Shown one piece after another: positions 1 to 6,576 of a stretch of 6,576 bases of DNA (its first letter is position 1; each line of letters starts with the position of its first letter). The DNA is taken from the NCBI GenBank assembly GCA_008638025.1, contig VTPF01000038.1, positions 1 to 6,576 of the forward strand, given 5' to 3'. Under the pieces are notes generated by a model. It was not told the origin of the DNA. It did no database searches and worked only from the letters and a program-made list of their open reading frames with translations. The translations under genes were made by a program, and so were the position numbers. This DNA is from Pelagibacteraceae bacterium (GTDB lineage Bacteria; Pseudomonadota; Alphaproteobacteria; Pelagibacterales; Pelagibacteraceae).

Positions 1-2851
1 TAAAGGTGCAAAAGAGCACAATTTAAAAAATTTATCAGTAGAAATACCAAGAGACCAGTTTATTGTAATAACAGGTTTGTCTGGATCTGGAAAATCATCA
101 TTAGCTTTTGACACGATTTATGCAGAAGGACAAAGAAGATACGTTGAAAGCTTATCCTCTTACGCTCGTCAATTTCTTGATAGAATGAAAAAACCCAATG
201 TTGATTTAATAGAAGGATTGTCTCCGGCTATTTCAATTGAGCAAAAAACTACATCCAAAAATCCAAGATCAATTGTTGCCACGGTTACTGAAATTTATGA
301 TTACATGAGAGTCTTGTATGCAAGAGTTGGCACACCCTACTCACCTTTCACTGGTTTGCCAATAAAATCTCAAACCATATCTGAGATGGTTGATAAAATT
401 TTAGATCTACCGACACCTTCGAGAATTTCTATTTACTCTCCAATTGTTAGGGGAAGAAAAGGTGAATACAAAAAAGAAATTTTGTCTTTAAAAAAAAGAG
501 GTTATTCAAAAATTAAAATTGATAGTGAGCTATTTGATATTGAAAAAACACCTGAACTTAATAAAAAAATTACACATAACATAGAAGTGTTGATAGATAA
601 ATTTGTTAATAAAAAAGAAGAACAAAAAAGAATGGCAGAAAGTTTAGAAAGCGCACTTCTTCTTTCAGATGGTCTTGTTTTTGTAGAGCATTTAAATGAA
701 AACATTCCAAAACAACATCAAAAAATTGAAAAAATAACATTTTCTTCAAAATTTGCTTGTCCTGAAAGTGGATTTACTATCGAAGAAATTGAGCCAAGAT
801 TATTTTCATTCAATAGTCCCTACGGCGCCTGCTCAGAATGTGAAGGACTTGGGGTAGATTTATATGTAGACCCTAAACTTGTTGTTCCAGATGATAGACT
901 TTCTTTAATTGATGGTGCTATTAAGCCGTGGTCAAACTCCTCAAGCTTATACTACGCGCAAACTTTAGCATCATTAGCAAAGCATTATAACTTTTCTTTG
1001 GAAACAGAATGGAAAAAACTAAACAAAGATATTCAAAATATAATTTTATATGGATCAAGTGATGAAGAAATTAAATTTAACTATGATGATGGTTATGAAA
1101 AATATTCCAATAAGAAAAGCTTTGAAGGTGTAATAACTAATTTAGAAAGAAGGTATTTAGAAACAGATAGTGATTGGAAAAAAGAAGAAATTGAACAATA
1201 TCAAAATGAAAAAGAATGTGAACGTTGTTTAGGTAATAGACTTAAAGAAGAGTCATTATGTGTAAAAATAAACAATAAAAATATAAGCGAAGTTGCAAAA
1301 TTTTCAATTAAAGAAGCTCATAAATGGTTTAAGGAACTTGATAAAGTATTAACAGATAAAGAAAATCAAATCGCTTCCCATATTTTAAAAGAAATTAATG
1401 AACGTTTAAATTTTTTAATTAATGTTGGACTAGATTATCTAAATTTATCAAGAGGATCAGGAACGCTTTCGGGCGGTGAGTCACAAAGAATACGCTTAGC
1501 TTCACAAATTGGTTCTGGATTAACAGGAGTTTTGTATGTGCTAGACGAACCATCAATAGGTCTTCATCAAAAGGATAATATTAAGCTGATTCAGGCTTTA
1601 AAGAGGCTTAGGGATCTTGGAAATACTGTCATTGTAGTTGAGCATGATGAGGAGGCAATGATTCATTCGGATCACATTATTGATATTGGTCCTGGAGCAG
1701 GTATTCATGGAGGTCAAATTGTTTCTCAAGGAAGCTATCAAGATATTTCTAAAGATAAGAATAGTCTAACCGGAGACTACTTATCTGGTAGAAAGTTTAT
1801 TGGTTTGCCCAAAAATAGAAGAAGTGCAATTAATGGAAGATTTCTTCAACTAATCGGAGCTTCAGGAAATAATTTACAAAATGTTACTGCCAAAATACCA
1901 TTAGGCACATTTACATGTGTAACTGGTGTGTCTGGAAGTGGAAAGTCTACATTAGTATTACATACCTTATATCGGGCATTAAATTTAATGATTAATAAAG
2001 TGGTCTCTAGAAATATGCCACAACCATTCAAAGGATTAAAAGGACATGAGTATTTAGATAAAATTATAGATATAGACCAGTCACCTATCGGCAGAACTCC
2101 AAGATCTAATCCAGCAACTTATTCTGGAGCATTCACACCTATTCGAGATTGGTTTACAAATTTACCCGAGTCCAAATCTAGAGGATATAAAGCAGGTAGA
2201 TTTTCTTTCAACGTTAAAGGTGGTCGGTGTGAGGCCTGTGAAGGTGATGGTGTCATTACTTATGAAATGCACTTTTTACCAGATGTTTATGTGGAATGTG
2301 ATGTTTGTAAGGGCAAAAGATATAATAGAGAAACTTTGGAAGTAAGACACAAAGACAAAAGTATTGCCGATGTATTAAATATGTCAGTTGATGAAAGTGT
2401 GGATTTTTTTGAAAATATTCCAACTATTAGAAGTAAATTGCTGACATTACAAAAAGTTGGTTTAGGTTATATGAAAATTGGTCAGCAGGCGACGACATTG
2501 TCTGGTGGTGAAGCTCAAAGAATAAAATTAGCAAAAGAATTATCAAAAAGATCTACAGGTAGAACAATTTATATTTTAGATGAACCAACTACTGGTCTTC
2601 ATGTTCATGATGTAAAAAAATTATTAGAAGTTTTGCAAGCTTTTGTGCAAAAGGGAAATACGGTTATTGTAATTGAACACAATATGGAAGTGATAAAAAC
2701 TGCAGATTGGATTATAGATATGGGTCCAGAAGGTGGTGATAACGGTGGATCATTAATATTTGAAGGAACGCCAGAGCAAATAATAAATGTTAAAGAAAGT
2801 TACACTGGTCAATTTCTAAAAAAAGTTTTAGAAAAAAAACCTTTAAAATAA
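1..2851 (+). CDS. uvrA: UvrA, excinuclease ABC ATPase subunit A (5' end cut by window edge)
   Basis: UvrA is the damage-sensing ATPase of cytoplasmic nucleotide excision repair; as a dimer it scans DNA and loads UvrB onto lesions. The first whole codon is at 2, and 949 residues are visible. They open [11 protein letters not shown], matching the family's RGAR-HNLKN near residue 8, so only about 7 residues are missing. The TTG at 77 lies inside the first Walker A motif and is not the start. Seen, in window numbering: Walker [10 protein letters not shown] (about 24-33), zinc module 1 (253-280), a CxxC (406/409), signature LSGGESQ (489-495), Walker B with DEPS (about 511-518), second Walker [10 protein letters not shown] (642-650), a complete C-x2-C-x19-C-x2-C zinc module (743-769), signature LSGGEAQ (833-839) and Walker B with DEPT (856-863). 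Both ABC modules look intact. Oddity: module 1 reads CPES, with Ser in place of the second Cys. The stop is 5 bp from the convergent secF stop. Identification is certain. Confidence 0.98.
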   Translation, partial: KGAKEHNLKNLSVEIPRDQFIVITGLSGSGKSSLAFDTIYAEGQRRYVESLSSYARQFLDRMKKPNVDLIEGLSPAISIEQKTTSKNPRSIVATVTEIYDYMRVLYARVGTPYSPFTGLPIKSQTISEMVDKILDLPTPSRISIYSPIVRGRKGEYKKEILSLKKRGYSKIKIDSELFDIEKTPELNKKITHNIEVLIDKFVNKKEEQKRMAESLESALLLSDGLVFVEHLNENIPKQHQKIEKITFSSKFACPESGFTIEEIEPRLFSFNSPYGACSECEGLGVDLYVDPKLVVPDDRLSLIDGAIKPWSNSSSLYYAQTLASLAKHYNFSLETEWKKLNKDIQNIILYGSSDEEIKFNYDDGYEKYSNKKSFEGVITNLERRYLETDSDWKKEEIEQYQNEKECERCLGNRLKEESLCVKINNKNISEVAKFSIKEAHKWFKELDKVLTDKENQIASHILKEINERLNFLINVGLDYLNLSRGSGTLSGGESQRIRLASQIGSGLTGVLYVLDEPSIGLHQKDNIKLIQALKRLRDLGNTVIVVEHDEEAMIHSDHIIDIGPGAGIHGGQIVSQGSYQDISKDKNSLTGDYLSGRKFIGLPKNRRSAINGRFLQLIGASGNNLQNVTAKIPLGTFTCVTGVSGSGKSTLVLHTLYRALNLMINKVVSRNMPQPFKGLKGHEYLDKIIDIDQSPIGRTPRSNPATYSGAFTPIRDWFTNLPESKSRGYKAGRFSFNVKGGRCEACEGDGVITYEMHFLPDVYVECDVCKGKRYNRETLEVRHKDKSIADVLNMSVDESVDFFENIPTIRSKLLTLQKVGLGYMKIGQQATTLSGGEAQRIKLAKELSKRSTGRTIYILDEPTTGLHVHDVKKLLEVLQAFVQKGNTVIVIEHNMEVIKTADWIIDMGPEGGDNGGSLIFEGTPEQIINVKESYTGQFLKKVLEKKPLK

Positions 2852-2863
2852 TAAAATTAAGGT
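2831..2863 (-). terminator. Candidate weak intrinsic terminator of the yajC-secD-secF transcript
   Basis: Read on the minus strand, ACCTT (2863-2859) can pair with AAGGT (2843-2839) around a 15-nt, almost all A/T loop, and a run of eight T follows (2839-2832, its first T being the last stem base). The 5-bp stem has only two G-C pairs, and its left arm overlaps the last secF codon and the stop codon, so a terminating ribosome could mask it. The T run lies opposite the last codons of uvrA. On the plus strand no T run follows the hairpin, so it would not stop uvrA transcription. It is the only hairpin-plus-T-run I see at this junction, but it could be chance in such AT-rich DNA. Confidence 0.35.
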
Positions 2864-3762
2864 GAGGTATCGACTACTTCTTCCCAGTTTCTCTTAACTT
2901 TAAAATAAATTAGTATGGGAGATGCTACAAAAATAGATGAATATGTTCCTATTAAAATTCCCCATATTAGCGCAAAAGAAAAGCCTTTAAGAATTTCACC
3001 ACCAAAAAAATATATAGAAATTAATGCTAACAAGGTAGTTCCAGAAGTTTTTAATGTTCTTGATAAAGTTGAATTAATAGAATCGTTTATTAATTCATCT
3101 AAATCTTTTTGATCATCTTTTTTTAAAAATTCTCTAATTCTATCGTAAATTATCACGGTATCGTTCATTGAATAACCAACAATTGTCAAAATAGCGGCAA
3201 CAATTGATAAATTAAATTCATAACCAATTAAACTAAAAGCCCCTATAGTTATTATTACATCGTGAACAAGTGCTATAATAGAACCTAAACTGAACTGCCA
3301 TTCAAATCGAAACCAAATATAAATTAACATTAAAATTAGAGCTAATAAAACTGAATATATTCCATCCCTTGTAAGTTCTTTGCTAATTTTTGATCCAACA
3401 ACTTCTACTCTTCTAAAATCTACTTTTTTATTCAAGTCTTTTTCTAAATGATTTTTTATAGAACTAACAAAATCGTTATTTTTACCTTTTTGTTCGATAG
3501 TAGCTAAAAATTCTTTATTAGAACCAAATTCCTTAACTTTAACGTCTCCAAGATTAATTTTTAATAAGGATTTTCTAATATCTTCAGATTTATTCATCTC
3601 TTCAAATTTCATCTCAATAACCGTACCCCCTTTGAAATCAACACCTAAATTAAGACCCTTGGTAAAAAAAAATATAATTGAAAAGGTAAAAAATATTAGA
3701 GAAATACCCATAAAAAAATTTTTATATTTTAAAAAATTATATTTATTATCGTAAAAACTCAT
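2857..3762 (-). CDS. secF: SecF, protein translocase accessory membrane subunit
   Basis: SecF pairs with SecD in the inner membrane; the proton-driven complex helps pull and release preproteins leaving SecYEG. The 301 residues (a usual length) show a first membrane helix at about 15-33, then GLNLGVDFKGG (36-46), the family's signature at the start of the periplasmic domain. That small domain runs to about 133, and five more helices follow (about 136-150, 157-180, 183-206, 238-256, 263-288). The fourth helix ends in GYSMNDTVIIYDRIRE; its Asp201 and the later Arg235 (in LSRTLKTS) align with the Asp and Arg implicated in proton transport in E. coli SecF. The ATG is 2 bp after the secD stop, preceded by only a weak purine stretch (AAGAT), so translation is probably coupled to secD. 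An in-frame stop lies nine codons upstream. The gene ends 5 bp from the convergent uvrA stop. No truncation is seen. Confidence 0.96.
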   Translation of the reverse strand: MSFYDNKYNFLKYKNFFMGISLIFFTFSIIFFFTKGLNLGVDFKGGTVIEMKFEEMNKSEDIRKSLLKINLGDVKVKEFGSNKEFLATIEQKGKNNDFVSSIKNHLEKDLNKKVDFRRVEVVGSKISKELTRDGIYSVLLALILMLIYIWFRFEWQFSLGSIIALVHDVIITIGAFSLIGYEFNLSIVAAILTIVGYSMNDTVIIYDRIREFLKKDDQKDLDELINDSINSTLSRTLKTSGTTLLALISIYFFGGEILKGFSFALIWGILIGTYSSIFVASPILIYFKVKRNWEEVVDTSP

Positions 3763-3764
3763 AA

Positions 3765-5318
3765 TTATATCTTGATTAAATTTTCTTTATTTTTTTTTAC
3801 ATAAATAGAAACCAAATATCTTCCAAAAACATATGTTGTAAAAAAAGTTGAAATAATCCCAATAGCTAATGTTATGGCAAAACCTTTTACAGGGCCTGAG
3901 CCCATATAATATAAAACAAAAGCTGCAATTAAAGTGGTAATATTTGAGTCTAAAATAGTAGTTAATACTTTTTTGTAAGCAGTATCAAAAGCAATTAAAT
4001 TATTTTTTTCAATTTTTAATTCTTCTTTAACTCGCTCGTATATTAAAACATTTGAATCAACCGCCATACCTACAGTTAAAATAATTCCTGCAATTCCAGG
4101 TAATGTTAAAGTTGAGCCAAAAATACTTAAGGTTGATACGATCAGTATGAGGTTTGCAAATAATGATATGTTAGCAAACACACCAAATATTCTATAGTTA
4201 TAGATCATATAAAGAACCACTAATAACATTCCTATCAACAATGAAAGCACCCCTTTTTCTATGGATTCTTTTCCAAGATCAGGTCCTACTGACCTCTCTT
4301 CAATTATATTTAATGGAGCTGGCAATGCTCCCGATCTTAATAAAATCGCCAATTCATTTGATTCTTGTGAAGAAAAGTTTCCTGATATTTGACCGTTGCC
4401 AGTAACAATTGCATCTCTAATTACAGGTGCACTAATAACTTCATTATCAAGGACTATAGCCAAATTTCTTCCTATATTATTTTTACTTGCTAAAGCAAAC
4501 TTTCGAGCGCCCAAATTATCTAATTTAAAATTAACAACTGAGGAATTGGATAATTGATCAAAACCAGGCTGCGCATCAATCAAATTTTCTCCAGAAATAA
4601 TAATTCTTTTTTCGACATTGTATTTAAAATCTTTTTTAGGAGAATTTAAAATTTCAACTCCTAAAGAGTTTTCATCGTTACTATTAGATAAGAATCTAAA
4701 AGTAAGTTTAGCAGTTTTGCCTAACAATTTTTTTATTTCACTTGGATCTTTAAGACCGGGCAATTCTACTAAAATTCTATCTGAACCTCTTGTTATAATA
4801 TTTGGTTCTTTTGTTCCAAGCTCATCAATTCTATTTCGTACAATTTCAATAGATTGTTCCAAAGCATTTTTTTTTATTAGGTTAAGAAGCTCATTGGTAA
4901 ATATAATATTTACCTTATCGTTATCTACGGAAATCGTAAGCTCCTTACCAGATGTTCCAATATTAGAATTGATTGAAGAGTCGCTAAGTAGTTCATTGAC
5001 AAGATTTCTTTGGTTTGGATTAAAATTAAAACTTAATGAATTAATTCCTACTATGAAATTATTGTAATTAATATTTTTTTTTCTGAGTTCTCTTCTAAGG
5101 TCCAAACTTTTTGCTTGAATTTTTTGATCAATCAACGGCTTGGAATCAATTTCCAATAAAATATATGAACCACCTTGCAGATCCAGTCCTAAATTTACTT
5201 TTTTATCAGTAAAAAAAAAATTATTATTTAATGAAAGAAAGTTTGGAATAAAAAAATATACACCAAAGATAAAAATTAAAAAGATTGAAAATACTTTAAA
5301 ACGTGAAAAGTATAACAC
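3765..5318 (-). CDS. secD: SecD, protein translocase accessory membrane subunit (GTG start)
   Basis: SecD is the larger partner of SecF; its periplasmic head binds emerging preproteins and its membrane part couples to proton flow. The 517 residues begin with an N-terminal helix (about 9-28), followed by the signature GLDLQGG (44-50). A large periplasmic region follows, with IEIVRNRIDELG (157-168) and RILVELPGL (181-189). Five further helices lie at about 355-373, 378-400, 405-425, 452-472 and 474-498. AVDSNVLIYERVKEEL (from 419) carries Asp421, the counterpart of the conserved proton-pathway Asp in E. coli SecD. The start is a GTG: an in-frame stop (that of yajC) lies two codons upstream, and the first internal Met is residue 363. 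MLYFSRFK also fits usual SecD N-termini. I see no clear Shine-Dalgarno sequence, so coupling to yajC (6-bp gap) is likely. A run of ten T on the coding strand (5220-5211) encodes the Phe stretch before TDKK. Confidence 0.97.
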   Translation of the reverse strand: MLYFSRFKVFSIFLIFIFGVYFFIPNFLSLNNNFFFTDKKVNLGLDLQGGSYILLEIDSKPLIDQKIQAKSLDLRRELRKKNINYNNFIVGINSLSFNFNPNQRNLVNELLSDSSINSNIGTSGKELTISVDNDKVNIIFTNELLNLIKKNALEQSIEIVRNRIDELGTKEPNIITRGSDRILVELPGLKDPSEIKKLLGKTAKLTFRFLSNSNDENSLGVEILNSPKKDFKYNVEKRIIISGENLIDAQPGFDQLSNSSVVNFKLDNLGARKFALASKNNIGRNLAIVLDNEVISAPVIRDAIVTGNGQISGNFSSQESNELAILLRSGALPAPLNIIEERSVGPDLGKESIEKGVLSLLIGMLLVVLYMIYNYRIFGVFANISLFANLILIVSTLSIFGSTLTLPGIAGIILTVGMAVDSNVLIYERVKEELKIEKNNLIAFDTAYKKVLTTILDSNITTLIAAFVLYYMGSGPVKGFAITLAIGIISTFFTTYVFGRYLVSIYVKKNKENLIKI

Positions 5319-5324
5319 AAAATT

Positions 5325-5606
5325 TTACTTAGGTTCAGTTTTGCTAAGCACTGCTGAAATTGAGGATTTAATAATTTTGATTGTAATATTATCGGCAATT
5401 TCTAATTCGGCCTTGTCATCTTCAAGAACACGAACAACTTTACCAATTAAACCGCCACCAGTAACAACAGTATCTCCTCTTCCAACAGCATCAATCATAG
5501 CCTTATGATCCTTAACTTTTCTTTGCTGTGGGCGAATTAATAAGAAATAAAAAATAACAAAAATAAGTATAAGAGGTATAAATTGACCAATAGCTTTTGA
5601 ATCCAT
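5325..5606 (-). CDS. yajC: YajC, Sec translocon accessory subunit
   Basis: YajC is a small single-span inner-membrane protein that associates with SecDF and is commonly encoded just upstream of secD, as here. The 93 residues have a short N-terminus, one hydrophobic helix (about 8-24, IGQFIPLILIFVIFYFLLI) and then the family's hallmark RPQQRKVKDHKAMI (25-38). A soluble domain with GDTVVTGGGLIGKV (44-57) follows. The length is within the usual range of about 85-115. The ATG at 5606 is supported by an in-frame TAA four codons upstream and by AAGAG a few bases before it. The stop is 6 bp from the secD GTG, and both genes lie in one reading frame. sdhE ends 37 bp upstream, so yajC may share its transcript; I see no convincing separate promoter in that gap. 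Its biochemical role is less well defined than that of SecD or SecF. Confidence 0.95.
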   Translation of the reverse strand: MDSKAIGQFIPLILIFVIFYFLLIRPQQRKVKDHKAMIDAVGRGDTVVTGGGLIGKVVRVLEDDKAELEIADNITIKIIKSSISAVLSKTEPK

Positions 5607-5610
5607 GTTG

Positions 5611-5615
5611 CTCTT
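5611..5615 (-). promoter_or_regulatory. Ribosome binding site of yajC
   Basis: On the minus strand AAGAG lies 4 nt before the yajC ATG. It is a partial match to AAGGAG, yet the clearest Shine-Dalgarno-like sequence in the window: secD has none that I can see, and secF and sdhE have only A-rich purine stretches. It supports the ATG at 5606 and fits independent ribosome loading on yajC, with secD and secF translated by coupling. Confidence 0.5.
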
Positions 5616-5643
5616 TTAGACTAAATAGACAAAATTAACAACA

Positions 5644-5919
5644 TTATTTACCAATTGTATTACTATCAACAAATTCTCTTATTTTTTTTGAGATACCGAT
5701 GGATTCAATATTGGTTGTAGTTTTGTTCATAATCAACCAGTCTGAAATTACCTTGTCTGTTAATTCTAAAAGTGACTGAAATTCAATTAACTCTGATTCA
5801 TTTAAAGAATTCCCCCACTCTTTGAAAAAACCGCCTAATAAAATATCCATTTCTTTAGTTCCTCTGTGTGAAGATCTGAACAAAAGTTTTTTTCTAAAGA
5901 TGTCTGTGTTAGAGATCAT
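5644..5919 (-). CDS. sdhE: SdhE / DUF339 family, FAD assembly factor 2 for succinate dehydrogenase
   Basis: Members of this family (SdhE in bacteria, Sdh5/SDHAF2 in mitochondria) are small soluble proteins that help attach FAD covalently to the SdhA flavoprotein of succinate dehydrogenase. The 91 residues (usual for the family) carry the diagnostic N-terminal block RKKLLFRSSHRGTKEMDILL (9-28). It includes the RGxxE motif (Arg19, Gly20, Glu23), which binds the flavoprotein partner. A helical C-terminal half follows, with LLELTDKVISDWLI (50-63), where family members have an L-x3-D-x2-L-W-like stretch. The ATG at 5919 is fixed by an in-frame stop two codons upstream. It diverges from recG across 34 bp, and yajC follows 37 bp downstream on the same strand. 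A location beside recG is, from memory, common in alphaproteobacteria. No sdh structural gene is in the window, so the role rests on family membership. Confidence 0.9.
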   Translation of the reverse strand: MISNTDIFRKKLLFRSSHRGTKEMDILLGGFFKEWGNSLNESELIEFQSLLELTDKVISDWLIMNKTTTNIESIGISKKIREFVDSNTIGK

Positions 5920-5953
5920 TAATTACTTTTATTATTTATAAATTAAATATCAA
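5920..5953. promoter_or_regulatory. Divergent sdhE/recG intergenic spacer with candidate overlapping -10 elements
   Basis: Only 34 bp, 32 of them A or T, separate the two divergent start codons. In it ATTTATAAAT (5934-5943) is a perfect 10-bp palindrome, so TATAAA reads on the plus strand (5937-5942) toward recG and on the minus strand (5940-5935) toward sdhE. If both act as -10 boxes, transcripts would begin about 4-5 nt before the recG ATG and 8-10 nt before the sdhE ATG, giving nearly leaderless mRNAs. This fits the lack of a good ribosome binding site before either gene. No good -35 box sits at the right distance for either direction; TTGATA (minus strand, 5953-5948) is too close to the TATA core. 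The palindrome is directly visible; its promoter role is inferred, and AT-rich DNA gives such matches by chance. Confidence 0.45.
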
Positions 5954-6576
5954 ATGAATTTTAATGATCTTTTTTCATCCATAACTAAAATTAAGGGTGT
6001 TGGTCCCGTTATTTCTAAAAAATTATCTGAAAAAGGTATTGATAATAAAATAGATCTATTTTTAAATTTACCAACGGGCGCAATTGATCGAAGCTTTTGT
6101 CCAAAATTAGATCAACTTGAAGTAGGAAAAATTTCTACTATTTTTGTTAGACCGTTAAAATATTATTTTCCTCGTTTTAGAAATTTGCCAAATAAAGTTG
6201 TTTGCAAGGATGAATATGGAAGTATTGATATAATTTTTTTTAATTCTAGGGAAAACTATATTAAGCAAATTTTACCATTAAATGAAGAGGTGATCATTAG
6301 TGGCAAAGTAGGTTTTTATAAAAATAAATTTCAAATTACCAATCCTGATTATGTTCAATCTATTGAGAAAGAAAAAGACATAACAAAAATTATGGCTAAA
6401 TATCCATCCATCGCTGGTATTTCCCCAAAAACATTACAGAAAATTTATCAAGAAGAAATAAGCGCATTAAAACATCTTAACGAATGGCACAGAGCAGAAT
6501 TTTTAGAAAAAATGAAATGGCCAACCTGGTATGAGGCAATTTACAATCTACACAATCCTACAAAAGTGCGTGACGT
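5954..6576 (+). CDS. recG: RecG, ATP-dependent DNA helicase (N-terminal part, 3' end beyond window)
   Basis: RecG is a cytoplasmic superfamily 2 helicase that regresses stalled forks and branch-migrates Holliday junctions. The reading frame is open from the ATG at 5954 to the window edge: 207 whole codons plus 2 bases, about 30% of a typical 680-700-residue RecG. Visible parts are the N-terminal helix-hairpin-helix-like KIKGVGPVISKKLSEKGI (12-29), then DLFLNLPTGAIDRS (34-47). The OB-fold wedge domain follows, with EYGSIDIIFFN (87-97), EEVIISGKVGFYKNKFQITNP (111-131) and PDYV (131-134). After it comes YPSIAGISPKTLQKI (150-164), then WPTWYEAIYNLHNP (189-202), the segment leading into the helicase core. 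The motor motifs lie outside the window and cannot be checked. An in-frame TAA five codons upstream makes this the first ATG; the next Met is residue 147. It is divergent from sdhE. No disruption is seen in this part. Confidence 0.93.
   Translation, partial: MNFNDLFSSITKIKGVGPVISKKLSEKGIDNKIDLFLNLPTGAIDRSFCPKLDQLEVGKISTIFVRPLKYYFPRFRNLPNKVVCKDEYGSIDIIFFNSRENYIKQILPLNEEVIISGKVGFYKNKFQITNPDYVQSIEKEKDITKIMAKYPSIAGISPKTLQKIYQEEISALKHLNEWHRAEFLEKMKWPTWYEAIYNLHNPTKVRD

Noticed and set aside
77..79. TTG at 77 as the uvrA start codon
   Set aside because: It lies in the middle of the first Walker A motif (Thr-Gly-Leu-Ser-Gly), and the frame stays open upstream with conserved UvrA residues to the window edge, so the true start is outside the window.
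502..705. Open frame of 67 codons on the minus strand inside uvrA
   Set aside because: It is fully antisense to a conserved UvrA region, its protein is low-complexity Ser/Leu, and no start context or family resemblance is seen.
1846..2031. Open frame of 61 codons on the minus strand inside uvrA
   Set aside because: It is antisense to the second Walker A region of UvrA, whose conservation explains the open frame; no recognisable protein.
2915..3112. Open frame of 65 codons on the plus strand opposite secF
   Set aside because: A shadow of the SecF membrane-helix codons with no independent evidence, although it lies downstream of uvrA on the same strand.
4618..5067. Open frame of 149 codons on the plus strand opposite secD
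   Set aside because: It overlaps the periplasmic domain of a clearly real SecD; the composition (Ser/Leu/Phe-rich) is what the complement of Lys/Asn/Glu-rich codons gives.
5140..5508. Open frame of 122 codons on the plus strand spanning the secD/yajC junction
   Set aside because: Antisense to two well-supported genes, with a basic, low-complexity product and no family signature.
5607..5643. Possible separate promoter for yajC (TTGTTA, 17 bp, TAAAAG on the minus strand) and a TAGAC direct repeat at 5617-5621 and 5626-5630
   Set aside because: The -10 match is poor and would overlap the ribosome binding site, and 5-bp repeats are expected by chance; neither is strong enough to annotate.
1..6576. 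tRNA, rRNA, riboswitch, CRISPR array, insertion sequence, prophage or novel defence system
   Set aside because: Coding genes account for all but about 80 bases of the window, every one is a recognisable housekeeping gene, and I saw no arrayed repeats, terminal inverted repeats or structured non-coding region.

Overview
This is an AT-rich window (roughly 30% G+C by eye) holding six housekeeping protein genes, almost gapless, with no RNA gene, mobile element, CRISPR array or long non-coding stretch. Gene content, the strong A/T codon bias, the very short intergenic gaps (2 to 37 bp) and the protein signatures (an alphaproteobacterial-looking UvrA zinc region, an SdhE/DUF339 gene beside recG, separate SecD and SecF of proteobacterial length) point to a streamlined alphaproteobacterium, most likely SAR11/Pelagibacterales. 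The lineage is inferred from protein resemblance and composition, not from a search.

Layout: (1) 1-2851, plus strand: uvrA, missing only its first few residues at the left edge. (2) 2857-5606, minus strand: a tight cluster, in transcription order yajC, secD, secF, encoding the accessory membrane complex of the Sec translocon. It meets uvrA tail to tail with 5 bp between stop codons. (3) 5644-5919, minus strand: sdhE, a small succinate dehydrogenase flavinylation factor, 37 bp upstream of yajC and possibly in the same transcript. (4) 5954-6576, plus strand: the N-terminal third of recG, running off the right edge. sdhE and recG diverge from a 34-bp spacer that must hold both promoters or lie next to them.

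Functionally there are three groups: DNA repair and recombination at both ends (UvrA for nucleotide excision repair, RecG for fork and junction remodelling), protein export in the middle (YajC-SecD-SecF, which uses the proton-motive force to help SecYEG), and one respiratory assembly factor (SdhE).

I found no previously undescribed system. The points worth a second look are small: a Cys-to-Ser change in the first UvrA zinc module, a 10-bp TATA palindrome centred in the sdhE/recG spacer, a yajC-secD junction in one reading frame with an obligatory GTG start, a weak terminator candidate lying inside the opposing gene's codons, and long homopolymer runs in the sec genes.
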